38,150 nt of DNA from Phycisphaerales bacterium (GTDB lineage Bacteria; Planctomycetota; Phycisphaerae; Phycisphaerales; SM1A02), in NCBI GenBank assembly GCA_009691785.1, contig SIAM01000019.1, positions 1 to 38,150 of the forward strand, given 5' to 3'. The notes under the pieces were generated by a model. That model did no database searches. It was not told where the DNA came from and saw only the letters and a program-made list of their open reading frames with translations. This document shows positions 1 through 8,218 of the stretch, piece after piece. The position numbers were made by a program, and so were the translations under genes. Numbering within the stretch: position 1 is the first letter of the stretch; each line of letters starts with the position of its first letter.

Positions 1-99
1 CTTTGCGTCCGTGGCGGCGGCGGGCTTGGTGTCATCCGCGTGAACAATGCACGGGTACATGCAAGCAAGTGCAAGAAGCGCGGCAAGAATATTTTTCAT
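1..99 (-). CDS. N-terminus of a secreted protein (cut by window edge)
   Basis: Only the first 33 codons are visible; the gene runs off the left edge. The translation begins MKNILAALLALACMYPC and has a lysine followed by a hydrophobic core and then IVHADD, a good signal peptide with a likely cleavage after VHA. The mature part starts DDTKPAAATDAK, so the protein is probably exported with a flexible N-terminus. A GGAGA ribosome-binding site lies 9 bases before the ATG on the minus strand, one of the few clear ones in the window. A TATACT box at 170-165 (minus strand) could be its -10 element, with no good -35. The function cannot be judged. It follows purM in the same direction after 147 bases that hold no other gene. 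Confidence 0.7.
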   Translation of the reverse strand, partial: MKNILAALLALACMYPCIVHADDTKPAAATDAK

Positions 100-246
100 G
101 TGATGTGTCTCCACAAATGCAAATTTGAAATGGCAAGGCGACGCGGCTATGGCGAGAATGAATAAGTATAAACATTGAACGCGCGACGGATGACGATGTG
201 TTCATTTAGGATTGAAGTGCCCAGTATTGATCGCGCGTGAAATGAG

Positions 247-1524
247 TCACTCAAACCGCACTTGCCCCGTGCCCTTTTCAATGCGGCCCATGACCCAGGG
301 CTTTTCGCCTTGGCGCTTTAATTTTTTCATGGCGCCGTCCACAAAGTCTGGCCGCACAATCACGCAATATCCAACGCCCATGTTGAACACGCGCCACATT
401 TCGGCTTCATCCACGCCGCCCTTCGCTTGCAAGAAACGGAATATGGGCGGCACGGTCCATGTCGCGCGGTCCACCACGGCGTCAAATTTTTCGGGATACG
501 CGCGGCACAAATTGCCTTCAATGCCAGCGCCCGTAATGTGCGCCATGCCCGTGACCACGCGCTTTGATTTGTAACTGCGCACAAGCTTGGTAATGGCCTT
601 GGCGTAAATGCGCGTGGGCTCCAACAAAATGTCGCCCAAGGTTTTGTCGGTCGGCGCGGCGGCGATTGGAATATGTTCTTCGTCGTCGTCCGCTGGCTCA
701 TCAACTTGCTTGACGCGCTTCTTTTTATTTTTGCCCGCAAGCACGGGCAATTCCGGCGCGCATAATTCTGGATAGACCTTGTTCAAATCCAACTTGGCTT
801 CTTTGATAATGCGCCGCACAAGCGCGTAGCCGTTGGAATGCACGCCGCTGGAACGCAAACCAATAATCACATCGCCCTTCTTCACGCGCTTGGGATCAAT
901 CGCGCGGTCCATGTCCACCACTCCCACGGCAAAACCGGCGATGTCAAAATCGCCAGGCTTATAAATGTCGGGCATCTCGGCGCACTCGCCGCCAATCAGC
1001 GCGCAACCGGCAATCTCGCAACCCGCGGCGACGCCCTGAATAATGGTTGCGGTTTCCTGCGGACGAATACGGCTCAGGCCAAGGTAATCAAGAAAGAACA
1101 ACGGCTCCGCGCCTTGCACAATGAGATCGTTCACATTCATGGCCACGCAATCAATGCCGATGGAATCAAGGCGGCCCATTTCAACCGCAAGCACAACTTT
1201 GGTTCCCACTCCGTCGGTGCACGCCACAAGAACCGGGTCCTTGTAATTGCGCTTGAACATTTTCTCTTTGAAGTCCAGGCGAAACATGGCGGCGAAACTT
1301 CCGTAGGCGCCAAGCACGCGCGACGAATGCGTGCGCCGCAGCGCGGGCTTGATGAGATCAACCACGGCGTCGCCCGCGTCCATGTCCACGCCAGATTGTG
1401 CGTAGGTGAGACCAGTTGAAATTTTCCCTGCATGTGCGCTGGTCTCGCTCGCTGTTGCAGTATCGCTTGCTGTTGCAGTATCGCTTGCCGCAACTTCAAT
1501 ATTGTTTTTTGCCGCAAAGTCCAT
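247..1524 (-). CDS. purM: Phosphoribosylformylglycinamidine cyclo-ligase (AIR synthase)
   Basis: Catalyses the ATP-dependent closure of FGAM to aminoimidazole ribonucleotide, step five of purine synthesis in the cytosol. Family hallmarks are clear: [12 protein letters not shown] (41-52), the nucleotide-binding CTDGVGTKV (102-110), [12 protein letters not shown] (123-134), [12 protein letters not shown] (177-188), [13 protein letters not shown] (226-238) and [12 protein letters not shown] (327-338). At 425 residues it is about 80 longer than the E. coli enzyme. The excess is an extra N-terminus of about 35 residues with a duplicated Ser-Asp-Thr-Ala segment, and a charged insert around 264-294 (Lys/Arg-rich then Asp/Glu-rich) placed just before the conserved [12 protein letters not shown]. 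The start is supported by a TACCAT box exactly 6 bases upstream and by the absence of a Shine-Dalgarno site, suggesting a leaderless message. It is divergent from sucD with 39 bases between the starts. No other purine gene is nearby. Confidence 0.95.
   Translation of the reverse strand: MDFAAKNNIEVAASDTATASDTATASETSAHAGKISTGLTYAQSGVDMDAGDAVVDLIKPALRRTHSSRVLGAYGSFAAMFRLDFKEKMFKRNYKDPVLVACTDGVGTKVVLAVEMGRLDSIGIDCVAMNVNDLIVQGAEPLFFLDYLGLSRIRPQETATIIQGVAAGCEIAGCALIGGECAEMPDIYKPGDFDIAGFAVGVVDMDRAIDPKRVKKGDVIIGLRSSGVHSNGYALVRRIIKEAKLDLNKVYPELCAPELPVLAGKNKKKRVKQVDEPADDDEEHIPIAAAPTDKTLGDILLEPTRIYAKAITKLVRSYKSKRVVTGMAHITGAGIEGNLCRAYPEKFDAVVDRATWTVPPIFRFLQAKGGVDEAEMWRVFNMGVGYCVIVRPDFVDGAMKKLKRQGEKPWVMGRIEKGTGQVRFE
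1451..1486 (-). repeat. 18-bp tandem duplication inside purM 5' end
   Basis: Two perfect adjacent copies of an 18-base unit (plus-strand GCTGTTGCAGTATCGCTT at 1451-1468 and 1469-1486). They are in frame and encode the repeated Ser-Asp-Thr-Ala-Thr-Ala segment in the non-conserved N-terminal extension of PurM. The cause is probably replication slippage in a region under little constraint. Confidence 0.9.
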
Positions 1525-1530
1525 GCGCAG

Positions 1531-1536
1531 ATGGTA
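1531..1536 (-). promoter_or_regulatory. Putative -10 box of a leaderless purM mRNA
   Basis: TACCAT on the minus strand, 6 bases before the purM ATG. A transcript starting about 6-7 bases after a -10 box would begin at the start codon. No convincing -35 is seen. Confidence 0.4.
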
Positions 1537-1551
1537 CTGACAGAATCACGC

Positions 1552-1557
1552 TATCTT
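1552..1557 (+). promoter_or_regulatory. Putative -10 box of a leaderless sucD mRNA
   Basis: TATCTT lies 6 bases before the sucD ATG at 1564. There is no Shine-Dalgarno sequence between them and no clear -35 upstream. Its spacing matches that of eight other genes in the window. Confidence 0.4.
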
Positions 1558-1563
1558 TGCGCA

Positions 1564-2514
1564 ATGAGCATTTTGATTGACGCAGCAACGCGTGTGATTT
1601 GCCAAGGAATTACTGGATCCGCGGGCGCGACCCACACCAAGGGTTGCCTTGACTACGGAACCAAGATGGTTGGCGGAACCACGCCCGGCAAGGGCGGCAC
1701 CAAGGACGCCAATGGTTTGCCCGTGTTCAACACCGTGGCGCACGCGGTGCGCGAGACCGGCGCCAACGCGACCATGATTTTTGTTCCGCCGCCATTTGCG
1801 GCCGACGCAATTCTTGAAGCGGCCGACGCGGGCATTGCGCTGATTTGTTGCATTACCGAAGGCGTGCCCGTGCAAGACATGGTTCGCACGCGCGCCGTGC
1901 TTGATGAAACATATCCGCACATCACGCTGGTTGGACCAAATTGTCCCGGCGTAATTACGCCTGGTCGCTTGAAGCCCGATGGCGGCGGCTATGAAGGCGG
2001 ATGCAAAATTGGAATTATGCCGGGCTACATTCATTTGCACCGCGCCGATGCAAAGCAACGCAAGGCCGTTGGAATTATTAGTCGCTCCGGCACGCTGACC
2101 TATGAGGCCGTGTGGCAATGTTCGCGCATTGGAATTGGCCAGAGCACATGCGTTGGTATTGGCGGCGATCCGGTGAAGGGTTTGAATTTCATCGAGACGC
2201 TTTCCATGTTTAACTGCGATCAAGAGACCGAAGGCGTGATCATAATTGGCGAGATTGGCGGTCAAGATGAAATTGACGCGGCCGAATGGATTCGCGTGAA
2301 CATGAAGAAGCCAGTGGCGGCATTTATCGCTGGCCGCACGGCGCCAAAAGGAAAACGCATGGGCCACGCGGGCGCGATTATTGGCGGCGCCAACGACACG
2401 GCGCAGGCCAAGATGGACGCGCTGAGCAAGTGCGGCGTGCATGTTGCGCAAAGCCCCGCGGATTTGGGCAGCACCATGGCCAAGGCGCTTGGTTTGCAAG
2501 CCGCGCTGGTCTGA
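1564..2514 (+). CDS. sucD: Succinate-CoA ligase (ADP-forming), alpha subunit
   Basis: Alpha subunit of succinyl-CoA synthetase (TCA cycle), which makes ATP or GTP from succinyl-CoA through a phosphohistidine intermediate and works only with the beta subunit SucC. The 316 residues match the family from end to end: CoA-binding N-terminus ([28 protein letters not shown]), then [42 protein letters not shown] and the phosphorylation site GHAGAIIGG with His268. The reading frame is open back to 1432, but the upstream 44 residues are Cys-rich and unlike the family, so ATG 1564 was chosen. This start has a TATCTT box 6 bases upstream. It is divergent from purM. No sucC lies on either side, so the beta subunit must be encoded elsewhere. 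Confidence 0.95.
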   Translation: MSILIDAATRVICQGITGSAGATHTKGCLDYGTKMVGGTTPGKGGTKDANGLPVFNTVAHAVRETGANATMIFVPPPFAADAILEAADAGIALICCITEGVPVQDMVRTRAVLDETYPHITLVGPNCPGVITPGRLKPDGGGYEGGCKIGIMPGYIHLHRADAKQRKAVGIISRSGTLTYEAVWQCSRIGIGQSTCVGIGGDPVKGLNFIETLSMFNCDQETEGVIIIGEIGGQDEIDAAEWIRVNMKKPVAAFIAGRTAPKGKRMGHAGAIIGGANDTAQAKMDALSKCGVHVAQSPADLGSTMAKALGLQAALV

Positions 2515-2617
2515 TTGAATGCGAACTTTCTTTGCGGGCGTTTTGGCGCGTAAACAAGCTTTTTATTTCATTTTTTTCGAGATGCTTGTGGAATTGATGT
2601 GTAATTTCCGTGGCAAA

Positions 2618-2647
2618 TTGTTTTTAAGTGGGTCACGCTTCTATGCT
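2618..2647 (+). promoter_or_regulatory. Possible sigma-70-like promoter for the SGNH gene
   Basis: TTGTTT (2618-2623), an 18-base spacer and TATGCT (2642-2647). Transcription would begin near 2654, just before the AGGAGA ribosome-binding site at 2658-2663. Both boxes are imperfect. The rest of the 153-base gap after sucD is T-rich and holds no gene and no clear hairpin terminator. Confidence 0.3.
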
Positions 2648-2667
2648 GTGCCAATGAAGGAGACCAC

Positions 2668-3765
2668 ATGAAAAATATGCGAACCACATTTTTTATTGGC
2701 TTGGCGCTTGCGTTGTGCATTGCGCTGCCCGCGCTCGCGCGTGAAGAAAGCAAAACGCTTTCGCGCATCGCCGTGATTGGCGCCAGCATGAGCGACGGAT
2801 TTGGCGTGCGCGTGTCAACCACGCTTCCTGACGGCAAGAAAATTTCAGAAGGCGTGAACTTTGCGGAGTTGGTGAAAACCTCGTGCAAAGATCCATCGGT
2901 TGTCGTGGTGAATTACACAAGCAGTTTGTATTTCATGAATCCGGCGCGCATCGCAAAAAGCAGCGCCGCGCGCGCATGCGGCGCCAACGCGCAAGAAATG
3001 CCAACCTGCGTATTGGCTGTTGATTGGCTGTTCTGGAACGGTTACGGAACAAGCAACATGAAAGGCGAGAAATTGTCCACCGACCAAGAGCGCATGGAGT
3101 TACTAGACAACGCGCTTGCATGTTTGGAGCCATTTTGCGCGGCGAATATTCCTGTTGTGCTGGGAGATTTTCCAGACATGCACAGCGCGATTGGTGGCGG
3201 CATGATTTCCGCGCCCATGGTTCCATCGGTGGAATGTTTGGCGGCGCTAAACAAGCGCGTGGCGCAGTGGGCGCTGACAAAAAAAAATGTGTGCGTGGTG
3301 CCGCTTGCACAATTAACGCAAGATCTTTTACAAAAGACAACCATTCACGCGGCGGGCCGCGAGTGGGACGCTAAAACACTTGGGCCAATGCTGCAGAAGG
3401 ATCGCTTGCACCCAACATTTGCCGGAACCGTGACGGTGTTAGCGGCGACACTTGATGCGCTGAACACCAAGACGGACAACGCCGCGCTGAAAAGTTTTGA
3501 AATTGATCCCGCCGTGCTGCGCGAACGATTTGTGACGCAGTTGAAGGCCAGTGCCACCAAGACGGACGATGTTGTGCCAGCAACTCCATTGGCGAAACCG
3601 GAGTCGAGCATTCCTGTGATGTCACCGCCAAAATCAGAAACTCCACCACCAAGCGATTCACCGTCACCGACCAAGCCGTCCGCTACAAGTAATTCACAGA
3701 CGCCAAGTACGCCGCCCGAGCAACCGACACCAATTCCACAAATGTCGCTATTAACCACGCCATAA
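2668..3765 (+). CDS. Secreted SGNH/GDSL-like hydrolase with Pro-rich tail
   Basis: A signal peptide (hydrophobic core at about 7-23, ending PALA before REES) points to export. The body resembles SGNH hydrolases: block I as VIGASMSDGFG (36-46, Ser40 the likely nucleophile), a mid block VDWLFWNGYG (118-127) and block V as DRLHPTFAG (245-253, with Asp245 and His248 in the catalytic spacing). Such enzymes act as lipases, esterases or carbohydrate deacetylases; the substrate cannot be told here. The last 70 or so residues are rich in Pro, Ser and Thr and probably unstructured. A clear AGGAGA ribosome-binding site stands 4 bases before the ATG. It converges on the next gene with 16 bases between the ends. 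The fold assignment is fairly good, the substrate unknown. Confidence 0.75.
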   Translation: MKNMRTTFFIGLALALCIALPALAREESKTLSRIAVIGASMSDGFGVRVSTTLPDGKKISEGVNFAELVKTSCKDPSVVVVNYTSSLYFMNPARIAKSSAARACGANAQEMPTCVLAVDWLFWNGYGTSNMKGEKLSTDQERMELLDNALACLEPFCAANIPVVLGDFPDMHSAIGGGMISAPMVPSVECLAALNKRVAQWALTKKNVCVVPLAQLTQDLLQKTTIHAAGREWDAKTLGPMLQKDRLHPTFAGTVTVLAATLDALNTKTDNAALKSFEIDPAVLRERFVTQLKASATKTDDVVPATPLAKPESSIPVMSPPKSETPPPSDSPSPTKPSATSNSQTPSTPPEQPTPIPQMSLLTTP

Positions 3766-3781
3766 TTTATTCGCGCTAGGA

Positions 3782-5815
3782 CTAGTTCGCTAATCCCTGC
3801 AAAATACTTTTCTGATTTGAGTCTGCTTCTTTCGCAGCAGCCTTCAAAAGCTCTTTGCGAGCAATGTCCGCGCTTGTAACGCGACTCAACGCCGGCAGAA
3901 GCCGCCGCCAATCATTGATAGCCCACGGGGAGCGCACCCCATTGACAAATAAATAAATAGTGTCGCCGTCCGTGATTTGAACAAGTTGATCGCCCCACAT
4001 TTGCCACAGCATGTCTATGGCCCGCGGAGTTGGTTGCGCAACCATTCGATAGGCCGTCAGAAATTGATCCGCGTTGCGCTGACGAAAGAGAGGTTCAAGC
4101 GCGAATGGCGCCATGCGCGGCGCGAATGATCTTGCGGCACATGTCAACCAGAATTGGGCGGCGATTTTGTCTTCGCCACGCTGAATTAGTTCGCGCAGCG
4201 CCGCAATGCTTGTGGTTCCCTCTTTATCTTCCTTGCTTTGCGTCAGAAGTTTTTTGCAATTCACAAGCACATCTTCTTGACCGGGAACAGGCGGCGGCGG
4301 TGCTTTGCGCGCGGTCAATTGCAATGATTTTGGCGCTTGAATCAACATCAGTGGATCACCAAGAGTTGCCACGCGCCAAGGCAAAGCGAACGGCCCTTCC
4401 CACACCCGCGCGGCGATTAAATAAGGAACAAAGTTGGCGCAACGCGCCATGATTTCCGCAGGTGGTGAAAAAGCGGGCAAATACGGCTCTTGCACGCTGC
4501 CAACATAGGCGTACACGCCAGACTCCAACCAACGACCGCCAATGCTCGCATGGTACATGGGCGCAGTCAGCGACCACGAATGAATCATGTGCAAGACAAG
4601 TGGCTTGGAGAGAATTGGAATGTCACCGGGCGCGCCGCGTTCTTGTATGGGCGTCTTGCCTGGGGTTCCAAATTCAAAAAAGTCGGAGTTGCCGGATGAA
4701 TTTAGGAACAACACATCGCAATGAAATCCATGCGCCAGAATTTGTCGCCAGTCGAACATGTGCGCCGTGGTGCCAGACCAAATCTTGCTTGTGTAACCAG
4801 CCTCTACAAGTTTTGGTTCCAACTCCGTGAAGCCATACTTGGCTAAGACCTCTGATTGATAACTGTTGAACGCGCCAATGGAATTGCGCGACAAAAACAA
4901 ACTGCTCATGGCGGCATACGCGCAATATGGTGATGTGCCAAATATGGCGCCGCAAAATGCGTAGCGCGATCCGTCAGTGTTTCGGCACAACGCATCGGTC
5001 ACCGCGACTGGATCGATTGGATTGATAGCGGGCATTCCACGCGCGCTTGGTCGCAGCGCATCCGAAACATTCAGGATAGTTTTTTGCGCCGTGGTTTTAC
5101 ACAATACCGCGGCCTCAAGCGCGTCGCCAAGTTGACCGTAGGACAATCCAGTGGACACAAAACATTGGTCAACCGCTTTAGAAAGTTTGTCAAATTGATC
5201 CGCGGCAAGCACGTCATTGGCGCCACCAAAATTGCCTTGAATAAAAACTGGAGCAAGTCCGCGGCCCGCCGCAAGCGCCACGCCCGCAACCCACGCGGGA
5301 TCGGATGCATCCATAATGGCGACGCCAGGTGGCGTGTAGGTCTGCGCAACGATTGCGGTTACTGGTAGCGTGTTAGGAACCGCGCAATTCCAAGCGCTCG
5401 ACACCGCATTTTCAATGGCGGCCTTCAACACCGCGGGATCATCCACGTTGGGCGCCTTCTCAACGCGGCGCAGAACTTGCGCAGGCTTGAATGCGCGAAT
5501 GAATTGCGGCGCGAAGATGTCGTCCTCTATTAATACTGGCCAGCGCGCTTCAAGGCGCCAGTGAGAAATTTCATCCAGGAATGAAGCCTCATCTTTCACA
5601 AGCACCACGCGGTCAAGCGTTGGAATTTTTGCCTCCACGCCGGCCACGCGCAGACCAAGTTCAACGCCCCAAGGATTTTTCTGCGCGGTCTGATTTGCCA
5701 CCGTGGACGAATTGGTTTGCGGCGCGGCGGCGAACATGACCGTGCATGTTGCAATGGCAACGGGCGCCAAGAGATGTCCAACGAATTTCAACCTATTCGT
5801 GCAAGTGGATGTCAT
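3782..5815 (-). CDS. Large secreted protein with C25/TIGR03790-like C-terminal half
   Basis: A 677-residue protein. ATG 5815 was chosen because it begins a signal peptide (Arg/Lys at 8-10, hydrophobic 14-30, ending FAAAP), while the longer frame upstream is the antisense of the methyltransferase gene. A TATCAT box 7 bases upstream supports it. The section around 412-489 (IHSW, GGRWLESGVYAYVGSVQEPY and ATLGDPLML) resembles the end of the caspase-like C25 peptidase or TIGR03790 families, where a His precedes the catalytic Cys. I cannot point to a convincing catalytic Cys, so enzymatic activity is unproven. The N-terminal half includes VLIEDDIFAPQFIRAF (about 94-109) and contains nothing I recognise. 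The remaining C-terminus may be helical, repeat-like scaffold. Best described as an exported protein of unknown function with a possible C25-like domain. Confidence 0.75.
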   Translation of the reverse strand: MTSTCTNRLKFVGHLLAPVAIATCTVMFAAAPQTNSSTVANQTAQKNPWGVELGLRVAGVEAKIPTLDRVVLVKDEASFLDEISHWRLEARWPVLIEDDIFAPQFIRAFKPAQVLRRVEKAPNVDDPAVLKAAIENAVSSAWNCAVPNTLPVTAIVAQTYTPPGVAIMDASDPAWVAGVALAAGRGLAPVFIQGNFGGANDVLAADQFDKLSKAVDQCFVSTGLSYGQLGDALEAAVLCKTTAQKTILNVSDALRPSARGMPAINPIDPVAVTDALCRNTDGSRYAFCGAIFGTSPYCAYAAMSSLFLSRNSIGAFNSYQSEVLAKYGFTELEPKLVEAGYTSKIWSGTTAHMFDWRQILAHGFHCDVLFLNSSGNSDFFEFGTPGKTPIQERGAPGDIPILSKPLVLHMIHSWSLTAPMYHASIGGRWLESGVYAYVGSVQEPYLPAFSPPAEIMARCANFVPYLIAARVWEGPFALPWRVATLGDPLMLIQAPKSLQLTARKAPPPPVPGQEDVLVNCKKLLTQSKEDKEGTTSIAALRELIQRGEDKIAAQFWLTCAARSFAPRMAPFALEPLFRQRNADQFLTAYRMVAQPTPRAIDMLWQMWGDQLVQITDGDTIYLFVNGVRSPWAINDWRRLLPALSRVTSADIARKELLKAAAKEADSNQKSILQGLAN

Positions 5816-5822
5816 AAGAAGG

Positions 5823-5828
5823 ATGATA
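5823..5828 (-). promoter_or_regulatory. Putative -10 box of a leaderless mRNA (677-residue protein)
   Basis: TATCAT on the minus strand, 7 bases before ATG 5815. The same bases contain the proposed ATG of the divergent methyltransferase at 5823, so promoter and coding start overlap. Confidence 0.35.
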
Positions 5829-6566
5829 GAGTCGAGAGTAATTGTGACGACCCGCCCAACCGAACTTGAAGGCATGGATGAACACGACGCGTCGCAGTCG
5901 GACATGGACGCAAGCTTTGAATTTATTCGACGAGTGAACCGCTTGGCCGGAGGTTTTTGGGCTTTCAAACACGCTATTCGCGTGGCGTTGCGTGGGCGCG
6001 GCCACAGCAGCGAGCCGCTTGAAATTCTTGATGTGGGAACTGGTTGTGCGGATCTTCCCATTGCCATTGTGGCGTGGGCGTTGCACCACAACATTCCCAT
6101 TCGCGTGACGGCCATTGATCCGCACGCTGGTTCAATGGCGGCGGCGAACGAATGCTTGAGTGCCTATGGTGCCAACGCAAATTTCATTCAGCTTGCGCAG
6201 TGCGGCCTGGATGATGTCGCGCAACAGTGGCGCAAACGAAAATGGGATGTGGTTCACGCCGCCATGATGTTGCACCACTTTCCAGACGAGCGCGTGCCAG
6301 CGGCGCTTGCAACCATGGGCCGAGCCAGCCGCGGCCTTGTGGTGTGGAATGATTTATGGCGCACACGCATAAGCGCGGCGATTGTGCGCGCGCTGACCAT
6401 GTTCTCCAGCGAGTTTGTACGCCATGACGCGCGCTTGAGCGTTGCGAAAGGTTTTTCGCGTCGCGAGATTCTTCAACATGTCAGCCGCGCGGGCTTGCAC
6501 ATGGACGCGCTTTCAATGAATCCATTCACCGCGCGATTTTTATTGTTGGCCACGCCATTACATTGA
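5823..6566 (+). CDS. Class I SAM-dependent methyltransferase
   Basis: A 247-residue cytosolic methyltransferase with the Rossmann SAM-binding motif I ILDVGTGCADLPIAI, motif II AIDPH and the later stretch WDVVHAAMMLHHFPD, typical of small-molecule or UbiE-like enzymes. The N-terminal helix FIRRVNRLAGG is typical of a subgroup often seen near polyketide or isoprenoid genes, but there is no such partner here. The frame is open to 5703; ATG 5823 was preferred because ELEGMDEHDAS just after it looks like the usual beginning of this subgroup. ATG 5874 and GTG 5844 are alternatives, and none has a good ribosome-binding site. If 5823 is right, only 7 bases separate it from the divergent start at 5815. 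The 3' end lies 5 bases from the end of the aquaporin gene. The substrate is unknown. Confidence 0.8.
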   Translation: MIESRVIVTTRPTELEGMDEHDASQSDMDASFEFIRRVNRLAGGFWAFKHAIRVALRGRGHSSEPLEILDVGTGCADLPIAIVAWALHHNIPIRVTAIDPHAGSMAAANECLSAYGANANFIQLAQCGLDDVAQQWRKRKWDVVHAAMMLHHFPDERVPAALATMGRASRGLVVWNDLWRTRISAAIVRALTMFSSEFVRHDARLSVAKGFSRREILQHVSRAGLHMDALSMNPFTARFLLLATPLH

Positions 6567-6571
6567 GCGCG

Positions 6572-7333
6572 TCACCCCGCGGCCACAACACTTGCCGCGT
6601 TGAGCGCTTTGAATAGCCACGCCGCCAACATGCCGCCAACCAGCGGACCAAAAATTGGAATCCATGCGTAGCCCCAATCGCTTGAGCCTTTGTTTGGAAT
6701 TGGCAACCACGCGTGCGCAATGCGCGGCGCAAAGTCGCGCGCGGGATTAATTGCGTAGCCTGTTGAACCGCCAAGGCACAAGCCAATCGCAAATACCAAC
6801 AAGGCCACGGGCAACACTCCAACGGTGCCCAGACTGAGTTTCACAACGCTGCCATCGTTCATGTTCAACTGCGCGTCTTTCAGCGACAGAATTCCAAAAA
6901 TTAATATTGCGGTGGCAATCACTTCCGCCAGAAAGTTTGACAACGGCGCGCGAATGGCGGGCGCGTTGCAGAACACGCCAAGCTTTGTTGGACCGTCGGG
7001 CGTCTTTGCCCAGTGCGGCAAATACGAAAGCCACATGAGCACCGCGCCCACAAATCCGCCAAGCATTTGCGCCGCAAGGTACGACGACACTTTGTCGCCA
7101 TCAAACACGCCAGCGCACCACAAACCAATTGTGACCGCGGGATTTAAATGCGCGCCACTGGCAGCCGCAACGCAATACACCGCCACAAATACCGCGACAC
7201 CCCAACCCGCGCACATGGCCAGCCAACCCGCGTTGTTGCCTTTGGTGCGAGCCAGACAATTATTGGCGACCACTGAATCTCCGATTAAAACCAAGAGTGC
7301 GGTGCCCACAAACTCGCCCATGAATGGTGTCAT
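6572..7333 (-). CDS. glpF: Aquaporin family protein, glycerol facilitator type
   Basis: A six-helix channel of the MIP family in the inner membrane (253 residues). Both pore half-helices are present: HLNPAVT in the first half and INPARDF in the second. The Asp directly after NPAR is typical of aquaglyceroporins, so glycerol or other small uncharged solutes are the likely substrates; GlpF is a class call and transport of water only is not excluded. The N-terminus FMGEFVGTALLVLIGDSVVA is standard for the family. There is no glycerol kinase or glycerol-phosphate dehydrogenase next to it. A TATGAT box exactly 7 bases before the ATG and no Shine-Dalgarno site suggest a leaderless transcript. MGEF, four codons in, is an alternative start. 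It is divergent from the YdcF-like gene and converges on the methyltransferase. Confidence 0.9.
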   Translation of the reverse strand: MTPFMGEFVGTALLVLIGDSVVANNCLARTKGNNAGWLAMCAGWGVAVFVAVYCVAAASGAHLNPAVTIGLWCAGVFDGDKVSSYLAAQMLGGFVGAVLMWLSYLPHWAKTPDGPTKLGVFCNAPAIRAPLSNFLAEVIATAILIFGILSLKDAQLNMNDGSVVKLSLGTVGVLPVALLVFAIGLCLGGSTGYAINPARDFAPRIAHAWLPIPNKGSSDWGYAWIPIFGPLVGGMLAAWLFKALNAASVVAAG

Positions 7334-7340
7334 GTGTCAA

Positions 7341-7346
7341 ATCATA
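7341..7346 (-). promoter_or_regulatory. Putative -10 box of a leaderless aquaporin mRNA
   Basis: TATGAT on the minus strand, 7 bases before the ATG at 7333. It is one of the boxes closest to consensus in the set. No -35 is recognisable at 16-18 bases. Confidence 0.45.
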
Positions 7347-7393
7347 CGGACAGATTTCGCTCTGTGCGAATGCGGGTTACTATTTCAAGCGCC

Positions 7394-8218
7394 ATGTTTC
7401 TAACCACGCCAAGATGGTGGCTGCCCTTCTTTATGCCCTCAACAATTTCGTGGTTGCTGATTGTTGTGGGATTGATCTTTATGTGGCGCAATCGCGCAAG
7501 TTGCATATCGCGCGCGTGGCGCTTGGGCGCGTTGATGAACGCGCTTGGAGCGGTGATTTTATATCTGGCATGCGCGCCGTTTGTCGCCACCTGGTTGGCC
7601 CTGGGCTTGGAGCACATGGTTACCCCGCTTCGTGCAGCGGACGCGCCGAAGTGCGACGCCATTGTGGTGCTTGGAAGTTCCTTTCATTGGCACCGTGATC
7701 AACCAAATGAAACATATTTTGTAAGCGCCATCGCGGATCGATTTCGCGTGGCGGCCGAGGCGTACAAACTTGGCAAGGCGCCACTGCTGGTGTTGGGCGG
7801 CGGCGGCAAGCTAGATGAGCCAGGCGTGTGCGAGGGGCAATTTCAAAAGCAAATGGCGCTTGAACTAGCTATTCCGGAAAGCGCGATTGTGGTTGGTCCG
7901 CAAGTCATAAACACAGAGCAGGAAGCCATTCAGCACGCTGCGACATTGCGCGGTCTTCATGTGAAAAAGATTTTGCTTGCCACCAGTGTCTTTCATTTGC
8001 CGCGCGCCGCAATGCAATTTCGCGCGCTTGGATTTGAAGTGGTCGAATTACCGTGCCACTATCTCACGGCCGGAATTGACGAGCAATTCTCTTGGCGCAT
8101 GCTGTTGCCGCGTGGGCAGGCGCTGGATCAAACCGAAACATGCATGAAGGAATATCTGGGCTTGTTGTCGGCGACACTTTTCCTGGCCAAGGAAGCTGCC
8201 GTTGAGCCAACGCCATGA
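7394..8218 (+). CDS. YdcF/ElyC-like membrane protein (DUF218)
   Basis: A 274-residue protein with two N-terminal membrane segments (about 9-30 and 44-70) followed by a DUF218 domain: DAIVVLGSSFHW near its start, then LLVLGGGGKLDEPG and NTEQEA, then LLATSVFHLPRA. In E. coli the relatives SanA and ElyC affect envelope integrity and use of the undecaprenyl-phosphate carrier; the biochemical activity of the family is poorly defined. ATG 7394 was chosen because it directly precedes the first membrane helix; the frame is open further back to 7334. A TACTAT sequence lies 10 bases upstream. The stop overlaps the start of the next gene in an ATGA, so the two are probably translated together. Its position beside glycan genes fits a carrier-lipid or envelope role. 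Confidence 0.82.
   Translation: MFLTTPRWWLPFFMPSTISWLLIVVGLIFMWRNRASCISRAWRLGALMNALGAVILYLACAPFVATWLALGLEHMVTPLRAADAPKCDAIVVLGSSFHWHRDQPNETYFVSAIADRFRVAAEAYKLGKAPLLVLGGGGKLDEPGVCEGQFQKQMALELAIPESAIVVGPQVINTEQEAIQHAATLRGLHVKKILLATSVFHLPRAAMQFRALGFEVVELPCHYLTAGIDEQFSWRMLLPRGQALDQTETCMKEYLGLLSATLFLAKEAAVEPTP

Noticed and set aside
838-1419. 193-codon open frame on the plus strand inside purM
   Set aside because: It is antisense to conserved PurM motifs and has no features of its own.
1546-2499. 317-codon open frame on the minus strand inside sucD
   Set aside because: It is antisense to a fully conserved sucD, its translation is rich in Ala, His, Asn and Arg with no family likeness, and it results from the strong codon bias.
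2515-2667. Intrinsic terminator after sucD in the T-rich stretch
   Set aside because: Runs of T are present, but no stable hairpin precedes them.
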